The notes below the pieces were generated by a model. It was not told the DNA's origin. It searched no databases and worked only from the letters and a program-made list of their open reading frames with translations. This document shows, piece by piece, positions 25,699 through 35,226 of a stretch of 64,000 bases of DNA; position 1 is the first letter of the stretch; each line of letters opens with the position of its first letter. A program made the position numbers and the translations under genes. This stretch comes from an uncultured Lachnospiraceae bacterium. GTDB taxonomy: Bacteria > Bacillota > Clostridia > Lachnospirales > Lachnospiraceae. The stretch lies in the NCBI GenBank assembly GCA_947630025.1, contig CANRFZ010000013.1, forward strand, positions 29,644-93,643. The letters are read 5' to 3'.

Positions 25699-25728
25699 AA
25701 AAGGCACAGACCTGCGTCCATGCCTTTT
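25699..25728 (-). terminator. Bidirectional terminator after the nitroreductase gene
   Basis: AAAAGGCA / TGCCTTTT stem with a short GAC/GTC inner helix; T-runs on both strands, 17 bases after the nitroreductase stop. Confidence 0.75.
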
Positions 25729-25744
25729 CCTGTTTTCCGTCTTC

Positions 25745-26281
25745 TTAATCGTTCAGATAAGTTACCTGCTTGTCCTTGTCGTACTCGTGGGGTTCCTTGC
25801 TGACCGCCTTGTGTCCCAGGGCGATGGCAATCTCATACTCATAGCCCGCGGGGAACTGCAGCGCATCCGCATAATATGCCTTCTTCTCTCCCGCCAGCGC
25901 ATCCTTCACGCAGCCGATAATCAGGCTGCCGAGCCCCATGCCTTCCGCCGCGATTGCGATATTTTCCACCGCGATGCCGGCGTCCAGCTTACTCCAGTAA
26001 TAGTCCGCATCCGCGCTGATAAACAACACGGTGGGCGCTCCGTAATAAAAGTTGGCGGCGGGGTTCTGAATGCCCCTGAGTTCGTTTTTCAATGCTTCCA
26101 ACTCCGCAAGAACCGGATCGCCGCCGTCCACAACCGTGATGTGGATCTCCTGCTTATTGGCCGCCGTAGGCGCCTGCAGGCCCGCTGCAATCAACTGTTC
26201 CAGCTGCTCCCGTGTCAGCTTCTCGTCCGTAAAGCCGCGGGTGGAGCTTCGCTTTGCGATCGCCTGTAATACTTCGCTCAT
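25745..26281 (-). CDS. Nitroreductase family protein
   Basis: 178-residue FMN-dependent oxidoreductase fold. The N-terminus AIAKRSSTRGFTDEKLT holds the RRS-like FMN phosphate-binding motif; APTAANKQ and EGMGLGSLIIG are further family motifs. The substrate (quinone, nitro compound or bile acid-like) cannot be inferred. GGAGGGTGATACA precedes the ATG. Monocistronic between two terminators or gaps. Confidence 0.9.
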   Translation of the reverse strand: MSEVLQAIAKRSSTRGFTDEKLTREQLEQLIAAGLQAPTAANKQEIHITVVDGGDPVLAELEALKNELRGIQNPAANFYYGAPTVLFISADADYYWSKLDAGIAVENIAIAAEGMGLGSLIIGCVKDALAGEKKAYYADALQFPAGYEYEIAIALGHKAVSKEPHEYDKDKQVTYLND

Positions 26282-26403
26282 TGTATCACCCTCCGTTTTC
26301 CAGGATCAAATCCGTTACTTAGATTTTACGCCACACGGCCCCGAAAAGCAATACGTATCTTTGCGGTGTTCGACAACCCGGCCACACATCCGCAAAACCG
26401 CGC

Positions 26404-27897
26404 TTACTGGATATATAAATTCGTATAACCCATCAGGCTTTCATCCACTTCTCTGGCGCATTCCCGGCCTTGGCGGATCGCCTTGACGACAAGCGACTGG
26501 CCGGTGTGCATATCGCCCGTGACAAACACATTTTCCACGCTGGTGGCGAATCTGCCCGCCTCGGTCTTTACGTTGGTCCGCTGGTCCAGCTCCACTTTGA
26601 AAGCGTCGGTCACATATTTCTGGCTCCCCAGAAATCCCGCCGCGATCAGCACGATCTGTGCGTCCAGCACTCTCTCGGAACCGGCTTTTTCCCGCATATT
26701 CATGCGTCCGGTGCCCTCGTCCTTTTCCCAGATAAGGGATACGACCTTAACCCCTTTCAGGCTGCCGTTCTTATCTTTGATAAACTCCTTGACGGTGGAC
26801 TCGTAAATGCGCGGATCATGGCCGTACACCGCGATGGCTTCCTGCTGGCCGTAGTCCGTCTTGCAGACCTTCGCCCATTCCGGCCATGGATTGTCCTGCG
26901 CCCTCACATCCGGCGCCTTCGGCATCATCTCGATCTGGGTGACGGACTTCGCGCCGTGGCGGATCGCCGTGCCTACGCAGTCGTTGCCGGTGTCGCCGCC
27001 GCCGATGATGACCACGTCCTTATCTTTGGTATCTACATACTGCTTATCCTTGAAATCGGAATCCAGCAGGCTCTTGGTATTGCGCGTCAGGAAATCCACC
27101 GCGAAGTAGATTCCCTTGGCATCCCTGCCGGGCGCGCTGATGTCTCTCGGATTGGAGGAGCCGCAGGCGAGTATCACACAGTCAAACTCTTTTAACAGCT
27201 TGTCGGCTTTCTTGTCTTTTCCCACATCGACGCCGGTCACAAAGGTGACGCCTTCCTCCTCCATCACTTTGATCTTGCGGTCGATGATGTGCTTCTCCAG
27301 CTTCATATTGGGAATCCCGTACATCAGCAGGCCGCCGATCCTGTCGGAGCGCTCGAACACGGTCACCGAATGGCCCCGGCGGTTCAACTGATCCGCCGCC
27401 GCCAGCCCGGAAGGGCCGCTGCCGACCACCGCCACGGTCTTGCCCGTGCGCACCTTCGGCGGCTTGGGCGCCGCATACCCTTTTGCATAGGCATTCTCGA
27501 TAATCGCGTACTCGTTCTCCTTCGTGGACACGGGATCGCCGTTTAAGCCGCAGGTGCAGGCCGCCTCGCACAACGCCGGACAGACTCTCGATGTAAATTC
27601 GGGAAAATTGTTGGTCTTGTGCAGTCTGTTGTACGCCTGCTGCCAGTTGCCCGTATACACCAGATCGTTCCACTCCGGCACCAGATTGTGCAGCGGGCAG
27701 CCGCTGGTCATGCCGCAGATCGTCATGCCCGACTGACAGAACGGAACGCCGCAGTCCATGCAGCGCGCGCCCTGAAGCTGCTGCTCCTCCATCGGAAGAT
27801 GCTCGTGAAATTCGTTAAAATTTTTGATCCGCTGCTTAGGCGGCACATCCTTTGATACTTTTCTCTCATACTCCATAAATCCAGTTGGTTTTCCCAT
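26404..27897 (-). CDS. gltD: Glutamate synthase small subunit
   Basis: 497-residue flavoprotein. N-terminal Cys-rich Fe-S region (ARCMDCGVPFCQSG, MTSGCPLHNL, CPALCEAACTCGLN), FAD-binding GSGPSGLAAADQL, NADPH-binding GGGDTGNDCVG and C-terminal GDMHTGQSLVVKAIRQGR. It supplies electrons from NADPH to the large subunit. Start at 27897 after GGAGATTGCT. Directly follows gltB (24 bases). Confidence 0.95.
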   Translation of the reverse strand: MGKPTGFMEYERKVSKDVPPKQRIKNFNEFHEHLPMEEQQLQGARCMDCGVPFCQSGMTICGMTSGCPLHNLVPEWNDLVYTGNWQQAYNRLHKTNNFPEFTSRVCPALCEAACTCGLNGDPVSTKENEYAIIENAYAKGYAAPKPPKVRTGKTVAVVGSGPSGLAAADQLNRRGHSVTVFERSDRIGGLLMYGIPNMKLEKHIIDRKIKVMEEEGVTFVTGVDVGKDKKADKLLKEFDCVILACGSSNPRDISAPGRDAKGIYFAVDFLTRNTKSLLDSDFKDKQYVDTKDKDVVIIGGGDTGNDCVGTAIRHGAKSVTQIEMMPKAPDVRAQDNPWPEWAKVCKTDYGQQEAIAVYGHDPRIYESTVKEFIKDKNGSLKGVKVVSLIWEKDEGTGRMNMREKAGSERVLDAQIVLIAAGFLGSQKYVTDAFKVELDQRTNVKTEAGRFATSVENVFVTGDMHTGQSLVVKAIRQGRECAREVDESLMGYTNLYIQ

Positions 27898-27921
27898 AGC
27901 AATCTCCAATCTCTCCCAATC

Positions 27922-30900
27922 TTATCTCGTCCTGCTTGCGTAGAACGCCTCTATCTGTGCCTGCTCCGCGCTCAGTCCCTTTTCCTCCATCTGCACGATC
28001 AGCTTCAGCATCAGCTCGTAGTCGTGCGGGATGATTTTTTTGAACTTCGGCAGATACTCTCCGAAATTGTCAAGGATCTCCTTGCCTTTGACCGAATTGG
28101 TGTAGGCCACGTGCTCCTTGATCATATCCTTTAACTCCTGCACATCATATTTGGATGTGATTTCATAAGAAGAAACCATTTCCTTATTGATCTTCGTATA
28201 CAGATCGTTGTTTTCGTCCAGCACGTAGGCCACGCCGCCGCTCATGCCCGCCGCGAAGTTCTTGCCGACCGCGCCCAGCACGACCACCAGCCCGCCCGTC
28301 ATATACTCGCAGCCGTGGTCGCCCACGCCCTCCACCACCGCGGAGGCGCCGGAGTTGCGCACGCAGAACCGCTCGCCCGCCACGCCGTTGATAAAGGCTT
28401 TGCCGGAAGTTGCGCCGTAGAGCGCCACGTTGCCGATAATGATATTTTCATCCTGCTTGAAGCGGGAGCCTTTGGGCGGATAGACGATCAGCCTGCCGCC
28501 GGAAAGCCCTTTGCCGAAATAGTCGTTGGAGTCCCCCACCAGCTCCAGCGTGAGTCCTTTCGGGATAAAAGCGCCGAAGCTCTGTCCGCCGGAACCGTTG
28601 CACAGAATACGGTAGGTGTCCTCCGCCAGCGTATCGCCAAACCTTCTGGTGATCTCGGAGCCGAAGATGGTGCCAAACGTTCTGTCCGTATTGGTGACGT
28701 CCACCTCCAGACTCTTTTTCTGCCCTTTTTCCAGCGCCGTGCCGAGCTGCTTTAGCAGCACCTTCTCATCCAGCGTCTTTTCCAGCGCAAAATCGTAAAC
28801 CTGCTTGGGATCGAAGATCACCTTTTCCTTGCTGCTCGCGTAGGGATTGGACAGGATCAGGCTTAAGTCGATCTGTTTCTGGCGGGCGGGCAGATTCTCC
28901 TTCACTTTTAAGAGATCAGTTCTTCCCACCAGCTCATCCACCGTGCGCACGCCCAGCTTCGACATATATTCCCGCAGCTCCTGCGCGATAAAGCGCATGA
29001 AGTTTTCCACGTATTCCGGCTTGCCCGTAAAGCGTCTGCGCAGCTCCGGGTTCTGGGTTGCCACGCCCACCGGACAGGTGTCCAAGTTGCAGACACGCAT
29101 CATCACACAGCCCATGGTGACAAGGGGCGCCGTAGCGAAGCCGAACTCCTCCGCGCCCAGAATCGCCGCAATCGCCACGTCACGGCCGCTCATCAGCTTG
29201 CCGTCCGTCTCGATGCGCACTTTGCTGCGGAGTCCGTTCTGGATGAGCGTCTGGTGCGTCTCCGCCACGCCCAACTCCCACGGCAGCCCCGCGTTGTGGA
29301 TGGAATTGCGGGGCGCCGCACCCGTACCGCCGTCATAGCCGGACACCAGTATGACCTGCGCGCCCGCCTTGGCTACGCCGGCAGCCACCGTTCCGACGCC
29401 GGCCTCGGACACCAGCTTGACGGAGATCCGCGCCCTCGTGTTGGCGTTCTTTAAGTCATAGATAAGCTGCGCCAGATCTTCGATGGAATAGATGTCATGG
29501 TGCGGCGGCGGCGAGATCAGGCTGACGCCGGGTGTGGAATGTCTCGTCTTGGCGATCCACGGGTATACTTTGCCGCCGGGCAGATGTCCTCCCTCGCCGG
29601 GCTTCGCGCCCTGCGCCATCTTGATCTGAATCTCCTGCGCACTGTTGAGGTACTTGCTGGTGACGCCGAAACGTCCCGACGCCACCTGTTTGATGGCGGA
29701 GCACCGATTGAGTCCATCGACTCCCACGGTCAATCTATCGTCGTCCTCGCCGCCCTCGCCGGAATTGGACTTTCCGTGCAGCCTGTTCATCGCGATCGCC
29801 ATCGTCTCGTGCGCCTCTTTGGAGATGGAGCCGTAGGACATCGCGCCTGTCTTAAATCGGGTGACAATCGTGTCAACTGCCTCCACTTCGTCGATAGGCA
29901 CCGGTTTCTTGGCATAGTTGAAGTCCAATAGCCCGCGCAGCGTCTTGATGCTGTCTTCCTTATTGACCGAGGCGGTATACTGCTTGAACAGTTCGTAATC
30001 GCCCCGTCTGGTAGACTGCTGCAGCAGATGGATCGTCTCCGGGTTATACAGATGTTCGTCCCCGCCGCTGCGCATCTGGTGGTGTCCGGGGCTGTCCAGC
30101 GCCAGATCCGTTGATAGACCTAACGAGTCAAACGCCATCGAATGCAGCGCGTTGACCTCGTCCTCGATATCCTTTAACGTGATCCCTCCCACGCGGCACA
30201 CCGTGTTGGTAAAGTACCGGTTGATCACTTCCCTGTCGATGCCGATCGCCTCAAAGATCTTAGAACCCTGATAGGACTGGATCGTGGAAATCCCCATCTT
30301 GGACGCGATCTTGACGATGCCGTGCAGCACCGCGTCGTTGTAGTCGTTGACCGCCGCGTAATAATCTTTGTCCAGCATATGATTGTCGATCAGTTCCTTG
30401 ATACTCTCCTGCGCCAGATACGGATTGACCGCCGACGCGCCGAAGCCCAGCAGGGTAGCGAAATGATGCACCTCTCTCGGTTCCGCCGACTCCAGAACGA
30501 TCGCCACGCTGGTTCTCTTTTTGGTGCGTACCAAGTGCTGCTGCAGGGCTGACACGGCCAGCAGCGACGGAATCGCCACCCGGTACTCATCCACGCCCCT
30601 GTCGGAGAGGATCAGGATATTGACGCCCTCCCGGAACACTCTGTCCACTTCCACGAATAGCCGGTCGATGGCCTTTTCCAGACTGGTGTTCTTATAGTAG
30701 GTGATCGGAACCACTTCCACCTTAAAGCCTTCCGACTTCATGCTCTTGATCTTCATCAGGTCGGTGCTCGTGAGAATCGGGTTGCGCACCTTGAGCACGT
30801 TGCAGTTCTCCGGCTTCTCCTCCAGCAGATTGCCGTCCTTGCCCAGATAAACGGTGGTGGAAGTCACCACCTCCTCGCGGATCGCGTCGATGGGCGGGTT

Positions 30901-32469
30901 CGTCACCTGCGCAAACAACTGTTTAAAATAGTGGAACAACGGATGGTGCGCCTTGGACAGTACCGGCAGCGGCGTATCCACGCCCATGGCGGCGATCGCC
31001 TCACCGCCGTCCCGCGCCATCGGCAGGATGCTGGTCTTTAAGTCCTCATACGTATAGCCGAAGGCTTTCTGCATACGCTGCCGCTCCTCATAGGTAAATT
31101 CCGGCACGCGCTCGTTCGGGATCTTTAGCTTCCTAAGCTCCACCAGATTGTCGTCCAGCCACTCGCCGTAGGGCTGGGCGGAGGCATATTTTTCCTTCAG
31201 CTCGTCGTCGTCGATGACTCTGCCCTCCACCGTATCGACCAGCAGCATTTTGCCGGGGTGCAGACGCTCTTTGACCAGAATCTTGGTGGGATCGATATCC
31301 AGCACGCCCACCTCGGAGGAAAGGATCAGCGTATCGTCGTCGGTGATCATATAGCGGGACGGGCGCAGACCGTTGCGGTCAAGCACCGCGCCCATGATAT
31401 CGCCGTCGGAGAAAAGGATCGAAGCCGGGCCGTCCCACGGCTCCATCATCGTCGCATAGTACTGATAGAAATCCTTTTTCTTCTGCGACATGGTTTTATT
31501 GTTTTCCCAAGGCTCCGGGATCGTAATCATCACTGCCAGCGGAAGCGGCATACCGCTCATCACCAGAAACTCCAGCGTATTGTCCAGCATCGCCGAGTCG
31601 GAGCCGGAAGCGCTGATGGCCGGCAGTACCTTGTGGAGCTGCCCCACCAGATAATCGGATTCCATCGTCTCCTCTCTGGCCAGCATCTTATCCGCATTAC
31701 CGCGGATCGTGTTGATCTCGCCGTTGTGCACGATAAAGCGGTTCGGGTGGGCCCGCTCCCAGCTTGGGTTCGTGTTGGTGGAAAATCGGGAGTGCACGAT
31801 GGCGATCGCCGACTCGTAATCCGCATCCTGCAGATCGGAAAAGAACGTGCGGAGCTGCCCCACCAGAAACATTCCCTTGTAGACAATCGTCCTGCTGGAC
31901 AACGAGACGACGTACGTCACTTCCGTGGACTGCTCAAACGTCCTGCGCAGGATGTAGAGCTTCCTGTCGAAATCCAGCCCTTTGGCGACCTTAGCCGGTT
32001 TTTTGATAAAAGCCTGCATAATGCAGGGCATACACTCCACCGCCTTGTGGCCCAGCACGGAGGGAACCGTCGGCACCGTCCGCCAGCCCAGAAACTGCAG
32101 GCCCTCGCGCTCCGTGATGACCTCGAACATCTTCTTGGCCTGACTGCGCTGCAGTTCATCCTGCGGGAAGAAAAACATTCCCACGCCGTACTCTCTCTCG
32201 CCGCCGAGTTCGATTCCCAGCGGTTTGGTCACTTTCACCATGAATTTATGGGGCACCTGTGTCAGAATGCCCACGCCGTCGCCGGTCTTGCCCTCGGCGT
32301 CCTTACCGGCCCTGTGCTCCAGATTCTCCACGATCTTCAACGCATTTTCCACGGTGCCGCGGCTCTTTGCGCCCTTGATATTGACGCAGGCGCCGATCCC
32401 GCAGTTGTCGTGCTCAAATTCCATTCTGTGAAGGGGAGCCTCCGGAACGGTTGTTTTTACGTCAAACAT
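27922..32469 (-). CDS. gltB: Glutamate synthase large subunit
   Basis: 1515-residue enzyme that makes two glutamates from glutamine and 2-oxoglutarate. Class II amidotransferase nucleophile is Cys23 in EHDNCGIGACVNIKG, so a 22-residue propeptide must be removed. The central domain, FMN-binding TIM-barrel (GEGGEDDDRL, GAKPGEGGHLPGGKV, SGYDGGTGAAPRNSI) and Fe-S Cys cluster (CVMMRVCNLDTCPVGVA) are all present, followed by the beta-helix domain (GDHGCEYMTGG). GGGAGGAAGACAAT precedes the ATG. Transcribed with gltD from a promoter whose leader carries a terminator hairpin. Confidence 0.96.
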   Translation of the reverse strand: MFDVKTTVPEAPLHRMEFEHDNCGIGACVNIKGAKSRGTVENALKIVENLEHRAGKDAEGKTGDGVGILTQVPHKFMVKVTKPLGIELGGEREYGVGMFFFPQDELQRSQAKKMFEVITEREGLQFLGWRTVPTVPSVLGHKAVECMPCIMQAFIKKPAKVAKGLDFDRKLYILRRTFEQSTEVTYVVSLSSRTIVYKGMFLVGQLRTFFSDLQDADYESAIAIVHSRFSTNTNPSWERAHPNRFIVHNGEINTIRGNADKMLAREETMESDYLVGQLHKVLPAISASGSDSAMLDNTLEFLVMSGMPLPLAVMITIPEPWENNKTMSQKKKDFYQYYATMMEPWDGPASILFSDGDIMGAVLDRNGLRPSRYMITDDDTLILSSEVGVLDIDPTKILVKERLHPGKMLLVDTVEGRVIDDDELKEKYASAQPYGEWLDDNLVELRKLKIPNERVPEFTYEERQRMQKAFGYTYEDLKTSILPMARDGGEAIAAMGVDTPLPVLSKAHHPLFHYFKQLFAQVTNPPIDAIREEVVTSTTVYLGKDGNLLEEKPENCNVLKVRNPILTSTDLMKIKSMKSEGFKVEVVPITYYKNTSLEKAIDRLFVEVDRVFREGVNILILSDRGVDEYRVAIPSLLAVSALQQHLVRTKKRTSVAIVLESAEPREVHHFATLLGFGASAVNPYLAQESIKELIDNHMLDKDYYAAVNDYNDAVLHGIVKIASKMGISTIQSYQGSKIFEAIGIDREVINRYFTNTVCRVGGITLKDIEDEVNALHSMAFDSLGLSTDLALDSPGHHQMRSGGDEHLYNPETIHLLQQSTRRGDYELFKQYTASVNKEDSIKTLRGLLDFNYAKKPVPIDEVEAVDTIVTRFKTGAMSYGSISKEAHETMAIAMNRLHGKSNSGEGGEDDDRLTVGVDGLNRCSAIKQVASGRFGVTSKYLNSAQEIQIKMAQGAKPGEGGHLPGGKVYPWIAKTRHSTPGVSLISPPPHHDIYSIEDLAQLIYDLKNANTRARISVKLVSEAGVGTVAAGVAKAGAQVILVSGYDGGTGAAPRNSIHNAGLPWELGVAETHQTLIQNGLRSKVRIETDGKLMSGRDVAIAAILGAEEFGFATAPLVTMGCVMMRVCNLDTCPVGVATQNPELRRRFTGKPEYVENFMRFIAQELREYMSKLGVRTVDELVGRTDLLKVKENLPARQKQIDLSLILSNPYASSKEKVIFDPKQVYDFALEKTLDEKVLLKQLGTALEKGQKKSLEVDVTNTDRTFGTIFGSEITRRFGDTLAEDTYRILCNGSGGQSFGAFIPKGLTLELVGDSNDYFGKGLSGGRLIVYPPKGSRFKQDENIIIGNVALYGATSGKAFINGVAGERFCVRNSGASAVVEGVGDHGCEYMTGGLVVVLGAVGKNFAAGMSGGVAYVLDENNDLYTKINKEMVSSYEITSKYDVQELKDMIKEHVAYTNSVKGKEILDNFGEYLPKFKKIIPHDYELMLKLIVQMEEKGLSAEQAQIEAFYASRTR

Positions 32470-32576
32470 ATTGTCTTCCTCCCTATCTCTGCGCCTGCCG
32501 CCTGCTCTGCGCGGCATCCGCCCAATCTCACTGCCCGCTGCCTATAAGCGCAGGAGCCATATAAACACAAACATAT

Positions 32577-32618
32577 AAAAAAGATCGCAAAGAAACGCAC
32601 ATACGCGCCTTTGCGACC
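32577..32618 (-). promoter_or_regulatory. Terminator hairpin in the gltB leader
   Basis: Minus-strand GGTCGCAAAG / CTTTGCGATC outer stem with GC-rich inner stem and six T immediately after. It begins only a few bases after the predicted start site, so read-through must be controlled or inefficiently blocked. ANTAR antitermination of nitrogen genes is known in clostridia, but no second AxxGxx-loop hairpin was found. Confidence 0.65.
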
Positions 32619-32627
32619 TGCAAGCCT

Positions 32628-32656
32628 ACTATACACCCATTTTCTTTATTTGTAAA
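32628..32656 (-). promoter_or_regulatory. gltBD promoter
   Basis: Minus-strand TTTACA (32651-32656), 17-base spacer, TATAGT (32628-32633). An AT-rich inverted repeat (CCTGTTATT / AATAATAGG, about 32707-32731) lies upstream and may bind a regulator. Confidence 0.7.
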
Positions 32657-32766
32657 TATAGACTTTTTGTGGAGTTGTCAGATAATTTGACTATTTCAAT
32701 TATTTTCCTGTTATTGTCTGATAATAATAGGAATTTTTCTTGCCATTTCAAGTATCCGATACAATT

Positions 32767-33468
32767 TCAGCCCAGCATAACCGCCGCCAGATAGACAGTC
32801 AAATTCGCCATTCCGTGGAAAACGCAGGGGAAATAAAAGCGGCCGCCCTTTTCATAGGCAAAGGCGATCAGCAGCCCCATGCACGCGGCGTAGAGGCCCT
32901 GCACCATATTGCCGTGGAATAGGCCGAACAGAAGTGCCGACGCCACGGCTGCGGAGACGGCGCCCTGATCCTGCCGCAGTCTGTTATAAATGATCCCGCG
33001 AAACACGATTTCCTCGCACACCGGCGACACGACGCCGTAGAGCACGATTCCCAGCCACACCGGAACGGCGTACTGCTGCGCCTCGATCTGCCGATAGGCG
33101 TCGGAATACCGTGTCAGGCCGCTCAGCGAAAATAGCCCGTTGAGCGCCGCCGAAGCTGCCGACGCCAGCGCTATAAATGCCGCCAGCCGCCGGAGCCGGA
33201 CAGACCGGCTCTCCGTTTCCGGATTCCTAGTGGAACGCTCCCGCAGCTCCGCCCGGAGCATCGGCAGGAGCGGCAGCGCGCCCAGAACCATCGAAGTGCC
33301 ATTGACTATTCCGGTCATCACATTCCCGCCGTCTGTGCCAAGAACCGCCGTTCCTGCGGCGATACCCGCCATAGCGTCCACTGCTGCCGTCAATAGCAGA
33401 TAGGCCGCCGAGCGGACAATATAGTATACGAAGAACGGTTTCAGCACCGCCCAAAGTTTCCGAAGCAT
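32767..33468 (-). CDS. CPBP family intramembrane metalloprotease
   Basis: 233-residue membrane protein with about seven hydrophobic segments. The CPBP/ABI motifs are present: CEEIVFRGIIYNRLR (EExxxR), FGLFHGN (FxxxH) and CVFHGMANLTVY. Family members process prenylated or bacteriocin-related peptides or act in immunity; substrate unknown. Start at 33468 after AGGAGGCAGAGG. Upstream of the gltB promoter on the same strand and probably separate. Confidence 0.85.
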   Translation of the reverse strand: MLRKLWAVLKPFFVYYIVRSAAYLLLTAAVDAMAGIAAGTAVLGTDGGNVMTGIVNGTSMVLGALPLLPMLRAELRERSTRNPETESRSVRLRRLAAFIALASAASAALNGLFSLSGLTRYSDAYRQIEAQQYAVPVWLGIVLYGVVSPVCEEIVFRGIIYNRLRQDQGAVSAAVASALLFGLFHGNMVQGLYAACMGLLIAFAYEKGGRFYFPCVFHGMANLTVYLAAVMLG

Positions 33469-33556
33469 CCTCTGCCTCCTATACATACCGTGTCTGCACG
33501 GCGTTTCTGCGTACCGCATCTGCACACCGCTGCCACACCTCTATCGGCACATGGTA

Positions 33557-35179
33557 TCACGCGCGCCCGCCGTACAACTGCTCCAATAACTCCGCTACCG
33601 CGCCTTTTTTCGTCGTCATCCGGGCAAAAAAGGCATTGACCTTCTCCCCAATGACCGTGGCGGTCAAATCCACGCCGAAAATATCCCTGCGCCGCAGAAT
33701 AGGCGCGGTGACACCAGCAACGTCAAAACTGCCGCCCAGCCGGACTCCCGCAAGCAGCGGCGTCAAAGTATCCAAAAGCGGATCAGGGCTGACCGCAAAC
33801 GGCTGCCCCGCATCGTCAATCCCCATCAGATAGCGCAGCCATCCCGCAAGCGCCAGCGGAATGCCCTCCAGTTCCTCCGCCCGCAGATGCCCGGAGGACA
33901 GATAGGTCTTAATCGTCTCTCCGAAGCGGATCGGGAGCTTCTGGGAAGTGTCCGTGGCGATTCTCTGGGGCGTGTCCGGCAGGAACGGATTCGGCAGGCG
34001 CTTCGTCAGCACCTCGTCCAGAAACCGCTGCGGATTTAAAATTCCCGGATCGGCGGCTGCGGGCAGCCCTTCCTGCCAGCCGATCCGCCTGACCAGACCG
34101 CAGAGCGCTGGATTTTTCATCTCCTCGGAAATGCGGTGATACCCCAGCAGGCATCCGAACACCGCCAGCGCGGTGTGCAGCGGGTTCAGACACGTGCAGA
34201 CCTTCATCTTCTCCGCGCTGTCCACCGTCTCCCGTGAGGCAAAGAGCACTCCCACGTCTTCCAGCGGCGGCCTGCCGTTAGGGAACGCATCCTCGATCAC
34301 CAGATATTGACATTCCTCCGCGTTGACAAAAGGCGCCGTCCACGTGCCGCGGGCCGTCACCACCGCCGCCATGTCCTCGACTCCGTCTCCGGCCAGCAGC
34401 TTTTCCACCTGCGGATCAGGGCGCGGCGTGATCTTGTCAATCATCGTCCACGGAAATGAAAGGCGCCGCGGATCATTGACGTAATCCAGAAAGCCCGCCT
34501 CCGCCGTATGGCCTTCCGTCCACGCCTTTGCAAAAAAAGAAACGGCCTCTTTCAGCTTGTCACCGTTGTGGGAGCAGTTGTCCATACTCACCAGCGAGAG
34601 CGGCGCGGCGCCGCTGCGGTAACGTTCATAGAGAAGCGCACAGACCTTGCCGAGATAACTCTGCGGATGCAGCGGCCCTGCTTGGGCGTCCTCCGCCACG
34701 GCGGGAAGCAGACCGCCCTGCCCATCCGTCAGGCTGTACCCTTTCTCCGTAATGGTAAAACTGGCCATCTGCAGCGACGGCGCGCGGAAAATTTCCTGCA
34801 GGCGCAGAAAATCCGTTTCCCTGCCGCTGTCCAGCAGAAGCGACTCTGCGATACTGCCGATCACCGTCTTTTCGATCAGGCCGTCTCCTTTCAGCGTCGC
34901 CAGTATACTGTAGTTATCGTGCGGGCGGTACACCTTTTCTATGATTTCCTCATCAAAGCCCTCCGCCACAATGAGGCCCGCCGCGCTCCGGCCTGTCTCC
35001 AGCAGCCGCTGCATCAGAGCCGCCTGAAACGCCCTGAAAATATTGCCAGCGCCGAAATGAATCCACACAGGGCGCCGCCGCGTCTCCTCCGCCATCCTGT
35101 CCCTGTCAAACGCGGGCAGCCTGTACCCCGCCGCTTCCCATGCGCTTCTCTCTCTCAAACCGTTCCGATCTAATTTCAT
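33557..35179 (-). CDS. uxuB: Fructuronate reductase (mannitol dehydrogenase family)
   Basis: 540-residue polyol dehydrogenase. N-terminal Rossmann start WIHFGAGNIFRAFQAAL, the catalytic region MDNCSHNGDKLK, and FPWTMIDKITPRPD are typical of long-chain mannitol/fructuronate dehydrogenases. Reduces D-fructuronate to D-mannonate. The adjacent mannonate dehydratase makes this substrate assignment firm over mannitol. AGGAGGAAC precedes the ATG at 35179. Confidence 0.88.
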   Translation of the reverse strand: MKLDRNGLRERSAWEAAGYRLPAFDRDRMAEETRRRPVWIHFGAGNIFRAFQAALMQRLLETGRSAAGLIVAEGFDEEIIEKVYRPHDNYSILATLKGDGLIEKTVIGSIAESLLLDSGRETDFLRLQEIFRAPSLQMASFTITEKGYSLTDGQGGLLPAVAEDAQAGPLHPQSYLGKVCALLYERYRSGAAPLSLVSMDNCSHNGDKLKEAVSFFAKAWTEGHTAEAGFLDYVNDPRRLSFPWTMIDKITPRPDPQVEKLLAGDGVEDMAAVVTARGTWTAPFVNAEECQYLVIEDAFPNGRPPLEDVGVLFASRETVDSAEKMKVCTCLNPLHTALAVFGCLLGYHRISEEMKNPALCGLVRRIGWQEGLPAAADPGILNPQRFLDEVLTKRLPNPFLPDTPQRIATDTSQKLPIRFGETIKTYLSSGHLRAEELEGIPLALAGWLRYLMGIDDAGQPFAVSPDPLLDTLTPLLAGVRLGGSFDVAGVTAPILRRRDIFGVDLTATVIGEKVNAFFARMTTKKGAVAELLEQLYGGRA

Positions 35180-35226
35180 AGTTCCTCCTGCCAAATGCCT
35201 GCTGCTGCCGCGTTCTTCCGAGCGCG

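Noticed and set aside
31258..32547. 429-codon plus-strand open frame opposite gltB
   Set aside because: Lies opposite gltB and lacks any recognisable motif.
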